Below, one piece after another: positions 1 to 8,297 of a stretch of 64,000 nt of DNA (within the stretch, counting starts at the first letter, position 1; each line of letters begins with the position of its first letter). This DNA comes from Pedosphaera sp. (GTDB lineage Bacteria > Verrucomicrobiota > Verrucomicrobiia > Limisphaerales > SXQI01). The notes under the pieces were generated by a model, which saw only the letters and a program-made list of their open reading frames with translations, ran no database searches and was not told the origin of the DNA. The translations under genes were made by a program, and so were the position numbers. Location: positions 1-64,000 of the forward strand of contig JANYDC010000105.1 of NCBI GenBank assembly GCA_025359965.1, read 5' to 3'.

Positions 1-32
1 GCGTTGCGGTTGTCTGACCAGAGCCAATGTGA

Positions 33-137
33 CCCAAGGTTGCCCCGTCGGGCAACCATTGGGCTGGAGGACGAAATCCCTTTGGGATTTTAAGGCACCG
101 ATAGGGCGAGGAAATCGAATGAAGAATTTCGTCTCGC
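33..137. repeat. String of three short hairpins at the window edge
   Basis: Three inverted repeats follow one another. The first has arms at 33-45 and 50-63 (CCCAAGGTTGCCC against GGGCAACCATTGGG, one bulged base, 4-base loop). The second is a perfect 7-bp stem at 74-80/84-90 (AAATCCC-ttt-GGGATTT). The third pairs GCGAG+GAAAT at 106-115 with ATTTC at 126-130 and CTCGC at 133-137, with a 2-base bulge. I find no convincing gene between 1 and 230. The style resembles the hairpin string upstream of rlmN (34291-34561). It may be a dispersed structured repeat or the end of a structured RNA cut by the window edge. Confidence 0.55.
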
Positions 138-230
138 ACCCCGCCGCTTTTGACACGATTGAACGATATAGCCAGCACCGAAAATCGGGAGTAAGATCTC
201 TTTCTCTGTGCTTTGGTTGGCTTGTGATGT

Positions 231-551
231 TCAAGACAAGGCGAGCCAGGCTTTGACGGCATCTTCCACGCCGCGAACGGTGGCATTATCCGCAATACCC
301 AGGTGGCGAATGAGTTTTACCGCCGGGATGCTGCCGATGCCTTGCGCATCAAATGCGCCGACTTCAAAACCTTTGGCTTGGTGCGACACTTCGAAGCGTG
401 TGCCGCGTTTGGAAGTCGTTCGGGGAACGTAAGTGACTACGGCGCGTTCGTGATCTAGGAACTCCACGCTCAGGATGAGCACGGGCCGGGTTTTCTGGGC
501 CATCCCCAAATCCACCAGCCAGAGATCGCCCCGGCGGGCGCGCACGGCCAT
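231..551 (-). CDS. Type II toxin, PemK/MazF family endoribonuclease
   Basis: A 106-residue protein of usual MazF/PemK length. It begins with the family's RRGDLWLVDLG strand and has the KTRPVLILS segment that follows in this fold, then the conserved late strand around GSIPAVKLIRHLG. Family knowledge: MazF/PemK toxins are sequence-specific mRNA interferases held inactive by a small antitoxin. The ATG at 549-551 overlaps the stop of the antitoxin gene (TAATG), so the pair is probably translationally coupled. No truncation is visible. Toxin family assignment is firm; RNA target unknown. Confidence 0.88.
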   Translation of the reverse strand: MAVRARRGDLWLVDLGMAQKTRPVLILSVEFLDHERAVVTYVPRTTSKRGTRFEVSHQAKGFEVGAFDAQGIGSIPAVKLIRHLGIADNATVRGVEDAVKAWLALS

Positions 552-703
552 TACCGGCCTCCTTCTTCCTGTTCGTACACCGAGAAGATTTCAGCCGAAG
601 CGTTCACCATCTGCTGATGCTCTTCCAACCAGTCCGTCAGTTCTTTCAACTCGGCCGGCGTAAGCCGTTCGATGGCGCATTCGATTTCTGCTACTGCCGT
701 CAT
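551..703 (-). CDS. Small antitoxin of the MazF/PemK module
   Basis: A 50-residue ORF starting with ATG at 701-703 and ending with TAA at 551-553, whose last base is the A of the toxin start codon. The protein is acidic and helical in appearance, with an IERLTPAELKELTDWLEE stretch. That pattern (an 'I..L...E...L..WL' helix followed by a short acidic tail) is common in antitoxin genes that sit directly before PemK/MazF toxins. It is short enough to be missed by length-filtered gene callers. The function is inferred from size, overlap and order; no DNA-binding domain is recognisable, so autoregulation is unproven. Confidence 0.75.
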   Translation of the reverse strand: MTAVAEIECAIERLTPAELKELTDWLEEHQQMVNASAEIFSVYEQEEGGR

Positions 704-831
704 GGGAAATACGATATTTGATTCCGCCTTTTACGGCAAGCTTCAACCGGCTCCGAAAAGGCCGGGGAATGATTGCGCGGTGCAGCGAGGGCGAAAAAAT
801 ATGGGGCCGCGCGACGCAGGCACTGCCCAGA

Positions 832-1353
832 TCAATGCTGGAACCCAGAAATCCCCAGTCCACGGGCATTCAGGACCCGGTACTCCGCGCATGACTCCGT
901 CGCCCTCAGTTCCTCAGCTCTCGTCCATGCGGAGTCGAGATCTGACTCCTCGGTCAATGGAACATTTTGGCCTGGAGGGTCTACTACCCTAAACACCTTC
1001 CAGATCGGGAGTTCGCCAAAGAGCCACGACTCGAAATACGCTGCCATAAACGAGTCGAACCATCCGCTGTCCATGCCCATGCTCGAGTCCTCCGTGTTCA
1101 CGAGGCCTACGAGGCCCCAAGGGCGTCTCGGGCCGAATCCCTTCTGGCAGTAGACTATGCCCGTATTGGAGGCAGGGTGATCCAGAAGCGACCAGCACGG
1201 GTAAGTCTGACCCGGCTCACCGTAATCCCAGTTACGCTCGATTATGCGCGGTTGTAACAGAAACAAGTGGATCTGGGAGACGACCTGCGGGTCTGAAACT
1301 TTTGAAAGTTCTGCCTCAACCAGTTGGCGTAGGTAATCGGCGGTGATGCTCAT
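832..1353 (-). CDS. Hypothetical protein, soluble
   Basis: A 173-residue protein starting at the ATG of MSITADYLRQLVEAEL. An upstream in-frame start at 1422 would overlap the preceding DUF1501 gene, so I reject it. There is no signal peptide or membrane segment. The centre is rich in Trp, Gly and Pro (GFGPRRPWGLVGLVN, MGMDSGWFDSFMAAYFES), and the C-terminal third is charged. I do not recognise the family. It lies between the toxin-antitoxin pair and the DUF1501 gene on the same strand, 31 bases after the DUF1501 stop. Small Trp-rich soluble proteins of this type can be immunity or SMI1/KNR4-like proteins, but nothing here proves that. Confidence 0.6.
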   Translation of the reverse strand: MSITADYLRQLVEAELSKVSDPQVVSQIHLFLLQPRIIERNWDYGEPGQTYPCWSLLDHPASNTGIVYCQKGFGPRRPWGLVGLVNTEDSSMGMDSGWFDSFMAAYFESWLFGELPIWKVFRVVDPPGQNVPLTEESDLDSAWTRAEELRATESCAEYRVLNARGLGISGFQH

Positions 1354-1384
1354 GACGGCGACTGTCAAAAGACTTGATGGGAGA

Positions 1385-2827
1385 TCATGCCAGTATTCCT
1401 TTGACCAAGCTCCCATGCACATCAGTCAATCGGAAATCACGACCAGCGCTACGGTAAGTCAATCGCTCATGGTCCATACCCAAAAGGTGGAGGATGGTTG
1501 CTTGTAGGTCGTGGACATGGACAGGGTTTTCCACGACTTGCAGGCCGAGTTCGTCGGTGGCGCCGTAGGTCTGGCCTCCTTTGATGCCGCCGCCAGCCAT
1601 CCACATCGAATATGCATGGGGGTGGTGATCGCGTCCGAGACTCCGGCCAAGTCCGGGATTGCTCTCGACGAGCGGGGTGCGTCCGAATTCGCCGCCCCAG
1701 ACCACCAAGGTGTCTTCGAGCAATCCGCGCTGTTTAAGGTCCATGATGAGAGCGGCGGAGGCTTGATCCGTGGCAGTGCAGTTTCCTTTATGGTTGCCAA
1801 TCACATCGCTGTGGGCATCCCAACCTTCATGGTAAATATTGATGAACCTCACACCCCGCTCGACCATACGTCGTGCGAGAAGACAGGCGCGGGCAAAGGA
1901 GGGTTTGTCGGGATCGCAACCGTACATTTCAAGAGTCTCCTTTTTTTCACCCTTGAGATTCATAAGCTCCGGAGCGGAAGTTTGCAGCTTGAAAGCCATT
2001 TCGTAACTGGCCAGCCGCGTGGCGATTTCCGGATCATGCACTTGATCCATGCGTCGACGGTTCATTTTGCCTATCAAGTCCAGCGTATCGCGCTGGAGTG
2101 AAGGGTCCACACCGTCGGGACTGCTGACATCAAGAATGGGATCGCCTTGGTTGCGAAAACGAACGCCGGTATAGACCGTGGGTATGAATCCGCTGGACCA
2201 GTTAGCCGCGCCCCCGCTTACGCCGGCACCGGTGGACATGACCACAAAGGCGGGCAGATCCTGAGTCTCGGCTCCCAACCCGTAAGTAACCCAAGAGCCA
2301 ATGCTTGGGCGGCCAGGTTGGGCGAAACCGGTGTTGAAGAAAATTTGCGCCGGGGCGTGGTTGAACTGATCGGTGCGGACGGATTTGATCAGACAAATGT
2401 CATCAACCACTTTGGCGAGGTGGGGCAGAACTTCAGAAAGTTCCATGCCGCACTGGCCGTACTTGGCAAACTTGAATTGAGTTCCCAGAACGTTGGCATC
2501 AGAGCGGATGAAGGCGAAGCGCTGGCCTTTCATGACGGAAGGGGGCAGGGGTTTGCCTGCCAGTTTATCCAACTCGGGCTTGTAATCAAAAAGATCAAGC
2601 TGGCTGGGTGCCCCGGCCATGAAAAGGTGGATGACGCGCTTTGCTTTGGCGGGAAAATGCGGCGGGCGCGCGGCCATGGGATTGACCGCTTGTTCGGCGG
2701 CGAAAGCGCGCGAGGCGAAGGAACCTGTCAGGAGCGAGGCGAGGGCCGCCTTGCCGAGCCCGACCCCACACTCGCCGAAAAAATGGCGTCGAGTGATTTC
2801 CTGTCCTAAATGTTGCGATCGGTTCAT
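1385..2827 (-). CDS. DUF1501 family exported protein
   Basis: A 480-residue DUF1501 (PF07394) protein. The chosen ATG begins MNRSQHLGQEITRRHFFGEC, putting a twin-arginine pair (R13-R14) before a hydrophobic stretch that ends in an Ala-rich cleavage region (SFASRAFA). This indicates Tat export. Family marks include KRVIHLFMAGAPSQLDLFDYKP, the VWGGEFGRTPLVE motif and the late GRDHHPHAYSMWMAGGG segment. The His/Asp-rich motifs resemble those of alkaline-phosphatase-fold enzymes, but no activity is established for the family. It starts 2 bases after the stop of the PSCyt1/PSD1 gene, so the two are surely co-transcribed. The longer ORF start would overlap that gene. Confidence 0.92.
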   Translation of the reverse strand: MNRSQHLGQEITRRHFFGECGVGLGKAALASLLTGSFASRAFAAEQAVNPMAARPPHFPAKAKRVIHLFMAGAPSQLDLFDYKPELDKLAGKPLPPSVMKGQRFAFIRSDANVLGTQFKFAKYGQCGMELSEVLPHLAKVVDDICLIKSVRTDQFNHAPAQIFFNTGFAQPGRPSIGSWVTYGLGAETQDLPAFVVMSTGAGVSGGAANWSSGFIPTVYTGVRFRNQGDPILDVSSPDGVDPSLQRDTLDLIGKMNRRRMDQVHDPEIATRLASYEMAFKLQTSAPELMNLKGEKKETLEMYGCDPDKPSFARACLLARRMVERGVRFINIYHEGWDAHSDVIGNHKGNCTATDQASAALIMDLKQRGLLEDTLVVWGGEFGRTPLVESNPGLGRSLGRDHHPHAYSMWMAGGGIKGGQTYGATDELGLQVVENPVHVHDLQATILHLLGMDHERLTYRSAGRDFRLTDVHGSLVKGILA

Positions 2828-2829
2828 GG

Positions 2830-5800
2830 CTATTCTTTGGTGAGCATTTCGTCGAAGTTCATTATTGCGCGCGCCACCGTGGTCCATGCCGCCGCCTCTG
2901 AGGTGTCGCCCTCCTTCACGCCGGACAGCTTGGCTGCCTCCAAGTCCTTGGCGTCAATGCGCCCGCGCTGCTTGGAGTAGAAATCGGTGAGCATGGTTAG
3001 TTCCTCCTTGCTGGGGGGACGAATGAGGCATCTACGGAAGAGGTTGCGCGCTTTTTCCTGTGAATTTCCGGCTTCCGCAGCGGTCTGTTTGCCGAATGCC
3101 TGGGCGATTTCCACCATCATCACATCATTCAACAAGGCAAGTGATTGCAAGGGCGTGTTGGAAACTTCGCGGCGCGCGATGCACGCTTCGCCGGCGGGCG
3201 CGTCAAAGGTGTTGAACATGGCGAAAGGCGCGGTCCGTTTGGCATAGGTGTAGAGGCTGCGGCGGTAGCGGTCCTCACCACTGCTGGCGGTCCAGGTCAG
3301 AGGGCCGTAAGCGCCTTCGGTGCTGACTGAAGCCGGTTGGGGCGGGAAAACGCTGGGTCCGCCGATTTTTGAGGAAAGCAATCCGCTGGTCTTGAGTGCG
3401 GCATCGCGAAGAATTTCCGCTTCAACCCGGAAGCGGGGGCCTCGGGCAAGCAGGATATTTTGGGGGTCGCGTTCGGCCAGATCGGGCCGAAGCGCAGAGG
3501 ATTGACGGTAAGCGGCGCTGGTCACAATGAGGCGGTGTAAACTCTTTAGGGACCATCCTTTGTTCATGAACTCGACCGCCATCCAATCTAATAGTTCCTG
3601 GTTGGAGGGGGCGGCTCCTTGCAGGCCAAAGTCCTCCAATGTCCGGACAATTCCGCGACCGAAGAAAGCCTGCCACTGGCGGTTGACAATGACTCTGGCA
3701 GTGAGGGGGTTTTCTTTTGAAACAAGCCACTGCGCCAGGCCGAGTCGATTCCTTGGGCTTTCCTTGGGGAGTTGGGGAAGGAAGGCAGGGACATTCGCGG
3801 AAACATGCTCGCGTGTCTGGAGGAACTCCCCGCGATGGTGAAGATGAGTCTTGCGCGGGTGGGCCGGGTCGCGTTCCACCAACACCATGGTGGTGGGGTC
3901 CGAGGGGACGGACTCGCGCACTTCCTTGATTTCTTTTCTGCCATCGGCCAATTCAGGAGTCATGGACAGAAAATGCTTATAAATCTGATCGCTTTCCGAC
4001 GCAGAGCGTGCGGCTGCCGGTTTGGCCGCGATGACCTCAATTTCAGCGGGCAGACCCAGTGCTTCAGCGGGGCGATTGTCCTCGGTAACAGAGATGCGGA
4101 AGCAACCCAGACCAGAAGCATAATAGCGCTCAAGCAACATTTTAAGCTCGGCGGATTCACCCTTTTCAAGAGGTTGCTCAAGAACAAAAACCGCCTGATG
4201 AGGCTTGCCGACGCCCCCGCCTCCAGGCGACCAACCAGTAACGGGATCGTTGTCCAAGGTTTTGTCAGCCGTCATATTGTCGCTGGCCGTGAGGTCAGCT
4301 GATGCTTTGGAGAATTTGATCGGTTTTCCTCCAGCCGTCATCGCGAACTCGCTCACGAAAAAATCACCTTCGGTTCCTTCGTAGTACACTCGTCCAGGAC
4401 CTTTTCGAGGCAGGCTTTCATGATTGAGAGCTTCCAAACGAACCGCTGTAACCCGGTGGGGCATGGGGCCAAAGTTGACTGTGTACGTGTCGCTCTTGGT
4501 TTGATCACCGCTGGCCAGAATGGAGTTATTGTCCAAAATGGTTAGCACAGGCTCGTTGCTGGTTGCTTCCAGAGGTTTGAGGCTGGTCCAATGCACAGCC
4601 TTCGAGGATTTTTCCTCCAGCCATTTTGCGTAGTTTTTTTCCAGTGCTTCTTTTCGACGTTCCGCCATCGGTCGGGGATCGGGAATGGTGACGGCAAAAC
4701 TTAGTCGAGGCTTCGCTATCACGTGATTGCCCCCGTATTGCTCATCGACGACCACTTCCACCGCCGCCCCCGCCGGCAGTTGCACGGGTGCTTCGAAATC
4801 AAACGTCGCCCAGTGGTTCTTGCTCTCTTGCGATGCGACGGCCCAACCGGTAGCAGCGTCCGAATCGATGGCCTTTTCCACCTGATGGCCGTCCTGCGAA
4901 TAGTCAGCCTTGGCGTTGGCCAGTTTTAGGGTGACAGCCTTCGAATCCGCGCCAGGCAAGGTTAGGATTGCCTTGATGTCAGTCACCACAAAGTTGCCCT
5001 TATTGCCGTGGCCTACAGTCTTGTTGGTAAGAGTCTCATCCGCCAATGCTTCCAGACGAAGCGAACGGATTTCCTGGGCGGCGGGCACATTGATGACGAA
5101 ACGCAGGGTGTCTTTGTCTTTGGATTCCAATCGCCATGATGAATCTGGCAGCATTTCCATCTTGGCTCCCTGCGCGGAGGTTGCCACAGCAATCGGGGTT
5201 TCCCAAGTCGTTAGATCAATGTGGAATTTTAAGGGTAGTTCCTCCTCCAAAATCTGAATCTTGCTCCGAAGCTCATCTCTTTTGGCTTCCAGCTGCTTGT
5301 CCGGAATGGGAACTTTCGGTTCATCGGCGTTGTTAAGGAACGCCATCATTTGGTAATAGTCTTGATGAAGGATCGGATCGTACTTGTGGGTGTGGCACTG
5401 GGCGCATCCCACCGTCAGGCCCAGCCATGTGATGCCTGTGGTGTTGACGCGATCCACAATGGAGTAATAGCGGTATTCAAGCGGGTCGGTCCCGCCTTCC
5501 TCATTGATCATGGTGTTCCGATGGAAACCTGTGGCAATTCGGTCATCCAGTGTCGCACCGGGCAGTAAATCTCCGGCCAGTTGGCGTATGGTGAACTGGT
5601 CGAAACCCATGTCGGAATTCAACGCTTTAATCACCCAATCGCGATAGGGCCAGATGGAGCGGGCGCGATCTTTTTCGTAGCCATTGGTATCGGCATAACG
5701 GGCGAGATCCAACCATCGGCGTGCCCAGCGCTCGCCGTAGCTTGGGGACGAAAGGAGGTGGTCCACCATATCCTCATAGGCGGTGGGGGATTTCGAGTGG

Positions 5801-6408
5801 ACAAAGGCATCGGCTTCCTCGGGCGTCGGCGGCAGCCCCACCAAATCAAGATATACTCGCCGGACCAAGGTGTATGGGTCCGCCGTGGCTGAAGGTTTCA
5901 AGCCTTCGCTCTGAAGGTGTGCCAGCACAAAGGCATCAATAGGATTTTTGGCCCAGCGTGAATTTTTGACCTTGGGAATGGGTGCCTGTTTTGGAGCAAC
6001 GAAGGCCCAATGAGCCTCATACTTAGCCCCGGCTTTTATCCAATCGCTCAGGATCTGCTTTTGGGCGGCGGTCAGGGTTTTCTTCGTCGAAGGAGGGGGC
6101 ATCACTTCGTCCTCGTCCGAAGTGGCGATTCTTTTCAGAAGCTCACTTTGGTCGGGTTTACCCGGCACGATGGGAATGGCCCCGGATTTCCCTGCTTTAA
6201 AGGCCGTCTCCGGATCATCCAAACGCAGCTTTCCCTTGCGCGCCTTGTCGTCCGCACCGTGGCATTTGAAACAGTTCTCGGACAAAATCGGGCGCACGTC
6301 CCGGCTGTAACTGATCGCTGCACGCGGAACTTCCGCAAGGGCGCAGAGACTTAGTGCGACCAAAATCGCAAGACCGGATACTATCTTGAATGGAAAATGA
6401 CGGGACAT
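2830..6408 (-). CDS. PSCyt1-PSCyt2(DUF1549)-PSD1(DUF1553) c-type cytochrome-like protein
   Basis: An 1192-residue exported protein with an N-terminal signal peptide (hydrophobic core residues about 8-25). Domain order: PSCyt1 with a haem-c motif CFKCH (C46, C49, H50); PSCyt2/DUF1549, which has a second CxxCH in [12 protein letters not shown]; a beta-rich central insert with two discoidin-like repeats ([19 protein letters not shown] and a GWSPGGGG copy); then PSD1/DUF1553 ([20 protein letters not shown]). Such proteins are abundant in Planctomycetes and Verrucomicrobia and occur paired with DUF1501 proteins; their physiological role is unproven. The haem motifs suggest periplasmic redox or haem binding. 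Downstream partner DUF1501 follows after 2 bases. Confidence 0.93.
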   Translation of the reverse strand: MSRHFPFKIVSGLAILVALSLCALAEVPRAAISYSRDVRPILSENCFKCHGADDKARKGKLRLDDPETAFKAGKSGAIPIVPGKPDQSELLKRIATSDEDEVMPPPSTKKTLTAAQKQILSDWIKAGAKYEAHWAFVAPKQAPIPKVKNSRWAKNPIDAFVLAHLQSEGLKPSATADPYTLVRRVYLDLVGLPPTPEEADAFVHSKSPTAYEDMVDHLLSSPSYGERWARRWLDLARYADTNGYEKDRARSIWPYRDWVIKALNSDMGFDQFTIRQLAGDLLPGATLDDRIATGFHRNTMINEEGGTDPLEYRYYSIVDRVNTTGITWLGLTVGCAQCHTHKYDPILHQDYYQMMAFLNNADEPKVPIPDKQLEAKRDELRSKIQILEEELPLKFHIDLTTWETPIAVATSAQGAKMEMLPDSSWRLESKDKDTLRFVINVPAAQEIRSLRLEALADETLTNKTVGHGNKGNFVVTDIKAILTLPGADSKAVTLKLANAKADYSQDGHQVEKAIDSDAATGWAVASQESKNHWATFDFEAPVQLPAGAAVEVVVDEQYGGNHVIAKPRLSFAVTIPDPRPMAERRKEALEKNYAKWLEEKSSKAVHWTSLKPLEATSNEPVLTILDNNSILASGDQTKSDTYTVNFGPMPHRVTAVRLEALNHESLPRKGPGRVYYEGTEGDFFVSEFAMTAGGKPIKFSKASADLTASDNMTADKTLDNDPVTGWSPGGGGVGKPHQAVFVLEQPLEKGESAELKMLLERYYASGLGCFRISVTEDNRPAEALGLPAEIEVIAAKPAAARSASESDQIYKHFLSMTPELADGRKEIKEVRESVPSDPTTMVLVERDPAHPRKTHLHHRGEFLQTREHVSANVPAFLPQLPKESPRNRLGLAQWLVSKENPLTARVIVNRQWQAFFGRGIVRTLEDFGLQGAAPSNQELLDWMAVEFMNKGWSLKSLHRLIVTSAAYRQSSALRPDLAERDPQNILLARGPRFRVEAEILRDAALKTSGLLSSKIGGPSVFPPQPASVSTEGAYGPLTWTASSGEDRYRRSLYTYAKRTAPFAMFNTFDAPAGEACIARREVSNTPLQSLALLNDVMMVEIAQAFGKQTAAEAGNSQEKARNLFRRCLIRPPSKEELTMLTDFYSKQRGRIDAKDLEAAKLSGVKEGDTSEAAAWTTVARAIMNFDEMLTKE

Positions 6409-6660
6409 ATTCTGTTAGTGTTGGACCCCGGCAAGGTACGTCAAATTCGATGATTTAAAATCAAAATGGTCCAACAACCAGATCCATCTCATATGGATTG
6501 TCCAAATTTCACCTTTTCCACTAACGCCTTCTCGTAATACGATTTTCCCGTTGATTATTTTTCTGAATCTGGTCCCTGCCGTGGTGTCAGGCCTCTCCGA
6601 CTGCCAGATTCAATCTATTCTTTTGCTGATCCAGCAGCATATCCCCATCAAACCTGAATC

Positions 6661-7914
6661 ATGTGGTCCATAATCCGCCGCGTTTCCCTTACTCAGTGGA
6701 TATTCATCGCCATGATCGCCGGTGTTCTCTTCGGCGTGGTTTTCCCCGCTGAATCCCAAAATCTCAAGGTCATATCCACAGTCTTCCTGAAATTGATCAA
6801 ATGCATTCTGGTGCCTCTGGTTTTTGGGACGCTGGTCGTGGGGATTGCTGGACACAGCGATGATCTGAAGGCGGTCGGACGTCTGGCCCTGAAGTCGATT
6901 TTCTATTTTGAAGTCGTCACCACCCTGGCGCTTTTTATTGGTTTGGCCGCCGTCAACATCATGCGTCCGGGTATTGGTTTGGTTCTCCCGCCTTCAGGCT
7001 CGGCCCACGATCTGGCTGCGCCCGCCAAAGTAACCTTCTCCACTATTTTCGAACACGTTGTTCCGAAGAGTTTTTTCGAGGCCGCCGCCAACAACGACGT
7101 TCTGCAAGTCGTTGTTTTCGCTATGATGTTCGGCGTGGCCTTGGCGCAGGTGACCAAGGAACAGCGTGAGCCCATGCTCCGTTTCTGCGAAAGCCTGACT
7201 GAGGTCATGTTTAAATTCACCGGGGTGGTCATGAAATTTGCCCCTATTGGCATTGGTGCAGCCATGGCCTACACAGTGGGTCATAGCGGTCTTAGCGTGC
7301 TCCTGAACCTCGGTAAATTGATTCTTACCCTTTACACTGCGCTTGCAGTGTTTTGTCTGGTGGTTTTTGTGCCTGTTGCGTTCTGGATTAGGCTGCCTTT
7401 AGGTAGGTTTCTACGCTTATTGCGTGAGCCGATCCTCCTTGCCTTCACCACCACATCGTCTGACGCGGCCTTGCCTGATGCCATGAAGCGTCTCGTTTCC
7501 TTTGGTGTCCCAAAACGGATCGTCTCTTTCGTCATGCCACTTGGCTATTCCTTCAATCTCGATGGCTCGACTCTCTATCTCGCGGTTGCCTCCGTATTCG
7601 TGGCTCAAGCTGCCGGTGTTGATCTCTCCTTTGGCCAACAGATCACCATGATGCTCATGCTGATGCTCACCAGCAAGGGCATGGCTGGGATCCCCCGCGC
7701 CTCGCAAGTCATCCTCGCAGGCACCTTGGTCAGCTTCAATCTGCCGCTTGAAGGAGTACTCATCATTATTGGCGTGGATGAATTGATGGACATGGCCCGA
7801 ACCACCATCAACCTATTCGGAAACTGTTTAGCAACTACCGTAATGGCCCGCTGGGAAAAGCAGGCCGGATGGGATCAAGGCAAGCTCGCAGATTCGACCG
7901 CTGTCGAAACATAG
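6661..7914 (+). CDS. Dicarboxylate/amino acid:cation symporter (DAACS family)
   Basis: A 417-residue inner-membrane transporter of the GltP/DctA family. It has about eight membrane segments and two re-entrant loops. Diagnostic parts are the Ser/Thr-rich hairpin tip (FTTTSSDAALPDAM, in place of the usual serine-rich tip), the cation/substrate site NLDGSTLY, and SKGMAGIPRAS near the second hairpin. Family members co-transport glutamate, aspartate or C4-dicarboxylates with H+ or Na+; which one cannot be told here. It is transcribed away from the PSCyt1 gene across a 252-bp gap that must hold both promoters. No strong ribosome-binding site is visible before the ATG. Confidence 0.93.
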   Translation: MWSIIRRVSLTQWIFIAMIAGVLFGVVFPAESQNLKVISTVFLKLIKCILVPLVFGTLVVGIAGHSDDLKAVGRLALKSIFYFEVVTTLALFIGLAAVNIMRPGIGLVLPPSGSAHDLAAPAKVTFSTIFEHVVPKSFFEAAANNDVLQVVVFAMMFGVALAQVTKEQREPMLRFCESLTEVMFKFTGVVMKFAPIGIGAAMAYTVGHSGLSVLLNLGKLILTLYTALAVFCLVVFVPVAFWIRLPLGRFLRLLREPILLAFTTTSSDAALPDAMKRLVSFGVPKRIVSFVMPLGYSFNLDGSTLYLAVASVFVAQAAGVDLSFGQQITMMLMLMLTSKGMAGIPRASQVILAGTLVSFNLPLEGVLIIIGVDELMDMARTTINLFGNCLATTVMARWEKQAGWDQGKLADSTAVET

Positions 7915-7936
7915 AATAACGAGATTCCTGCCCTTT

Positions 7937-8246
7937 CCGGCAGAAGGCTTTTGAGGGTTACTACTTGTCATTCGATAATTGGGACTGTGTTTTGCCGGGG
8001 TGCTCGCCACCCAAAGCTAAAGCGCCGGGCTATTTTCGGCTGTCCCTCAGGGAACATCGTGAGATTGGCCACGGATTACTGGCGATTGGGGTGTGCGTTG
8101 GGTCGTGACCGGGCTGGTTCCGCTGAAAATAGCCCAGCACTTCAGCTGGGTCGGGGAGGGCGGAGCGAGTGAGTCCCAGGGACGACAGAAAAAATGCGTC
8201 CCGGCAGAACGGCTTTTGACGGTTTCCTCTTGCCGTTCGATAATTG
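7937..8246. repeat. Composite non-coding repeat: direct repeats framing inverted repeats
   Basis: This fills the 381-bp gap between the symporter and the 1550-residue protein. A 45-base sequence at 7937-7981 (CCGGCAGAAGGCTTTTGA...TTCGATAATTG) recurs imperfectly at 8201-8246 in the same direction. Between them lie an inverted repeat of 17 bases with two mismatches (8024-8040 against 8122-8138, GGCTATTTTC core) and smaller hairpins, for example CCCAGC-acttca-GCTGGG (8133-8150). No ORF of any credibility is present. The layout fits a small non-autonomous element or a recombined pair of structured repeats; no transposase or clear target-site duplication is seen. Confidence 0.6.
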
Positions 8247-8280
8247 CCCCGCTATAATTTCGCTTTAAATAAATGGCAGA

Positions 8281-8297
8281 ATAATAATCCTTATTAT
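8281..8297 (+). promoter_or_regulatory. AT-rich inverted repeat overlapping a start codon
   Basis: A perfect inverted repeat, ATAATAA-tcc-TTATTAT, whose 3' arm overlaps the first two bases of the ATG at 8296-8298. No Shine-Dalgarno-like sequence precedes this start. As DNA it could be an operator; as RNA it is a weak all-A/U hairpin at the initiation site. Function inferred only. Confidence 0.4.

Noticed and set aside
2147-2809. 220-codon plus-strand ORF
   Set aside because: Antisense shadow of the first DUF1501 gene, produced by codon bias.
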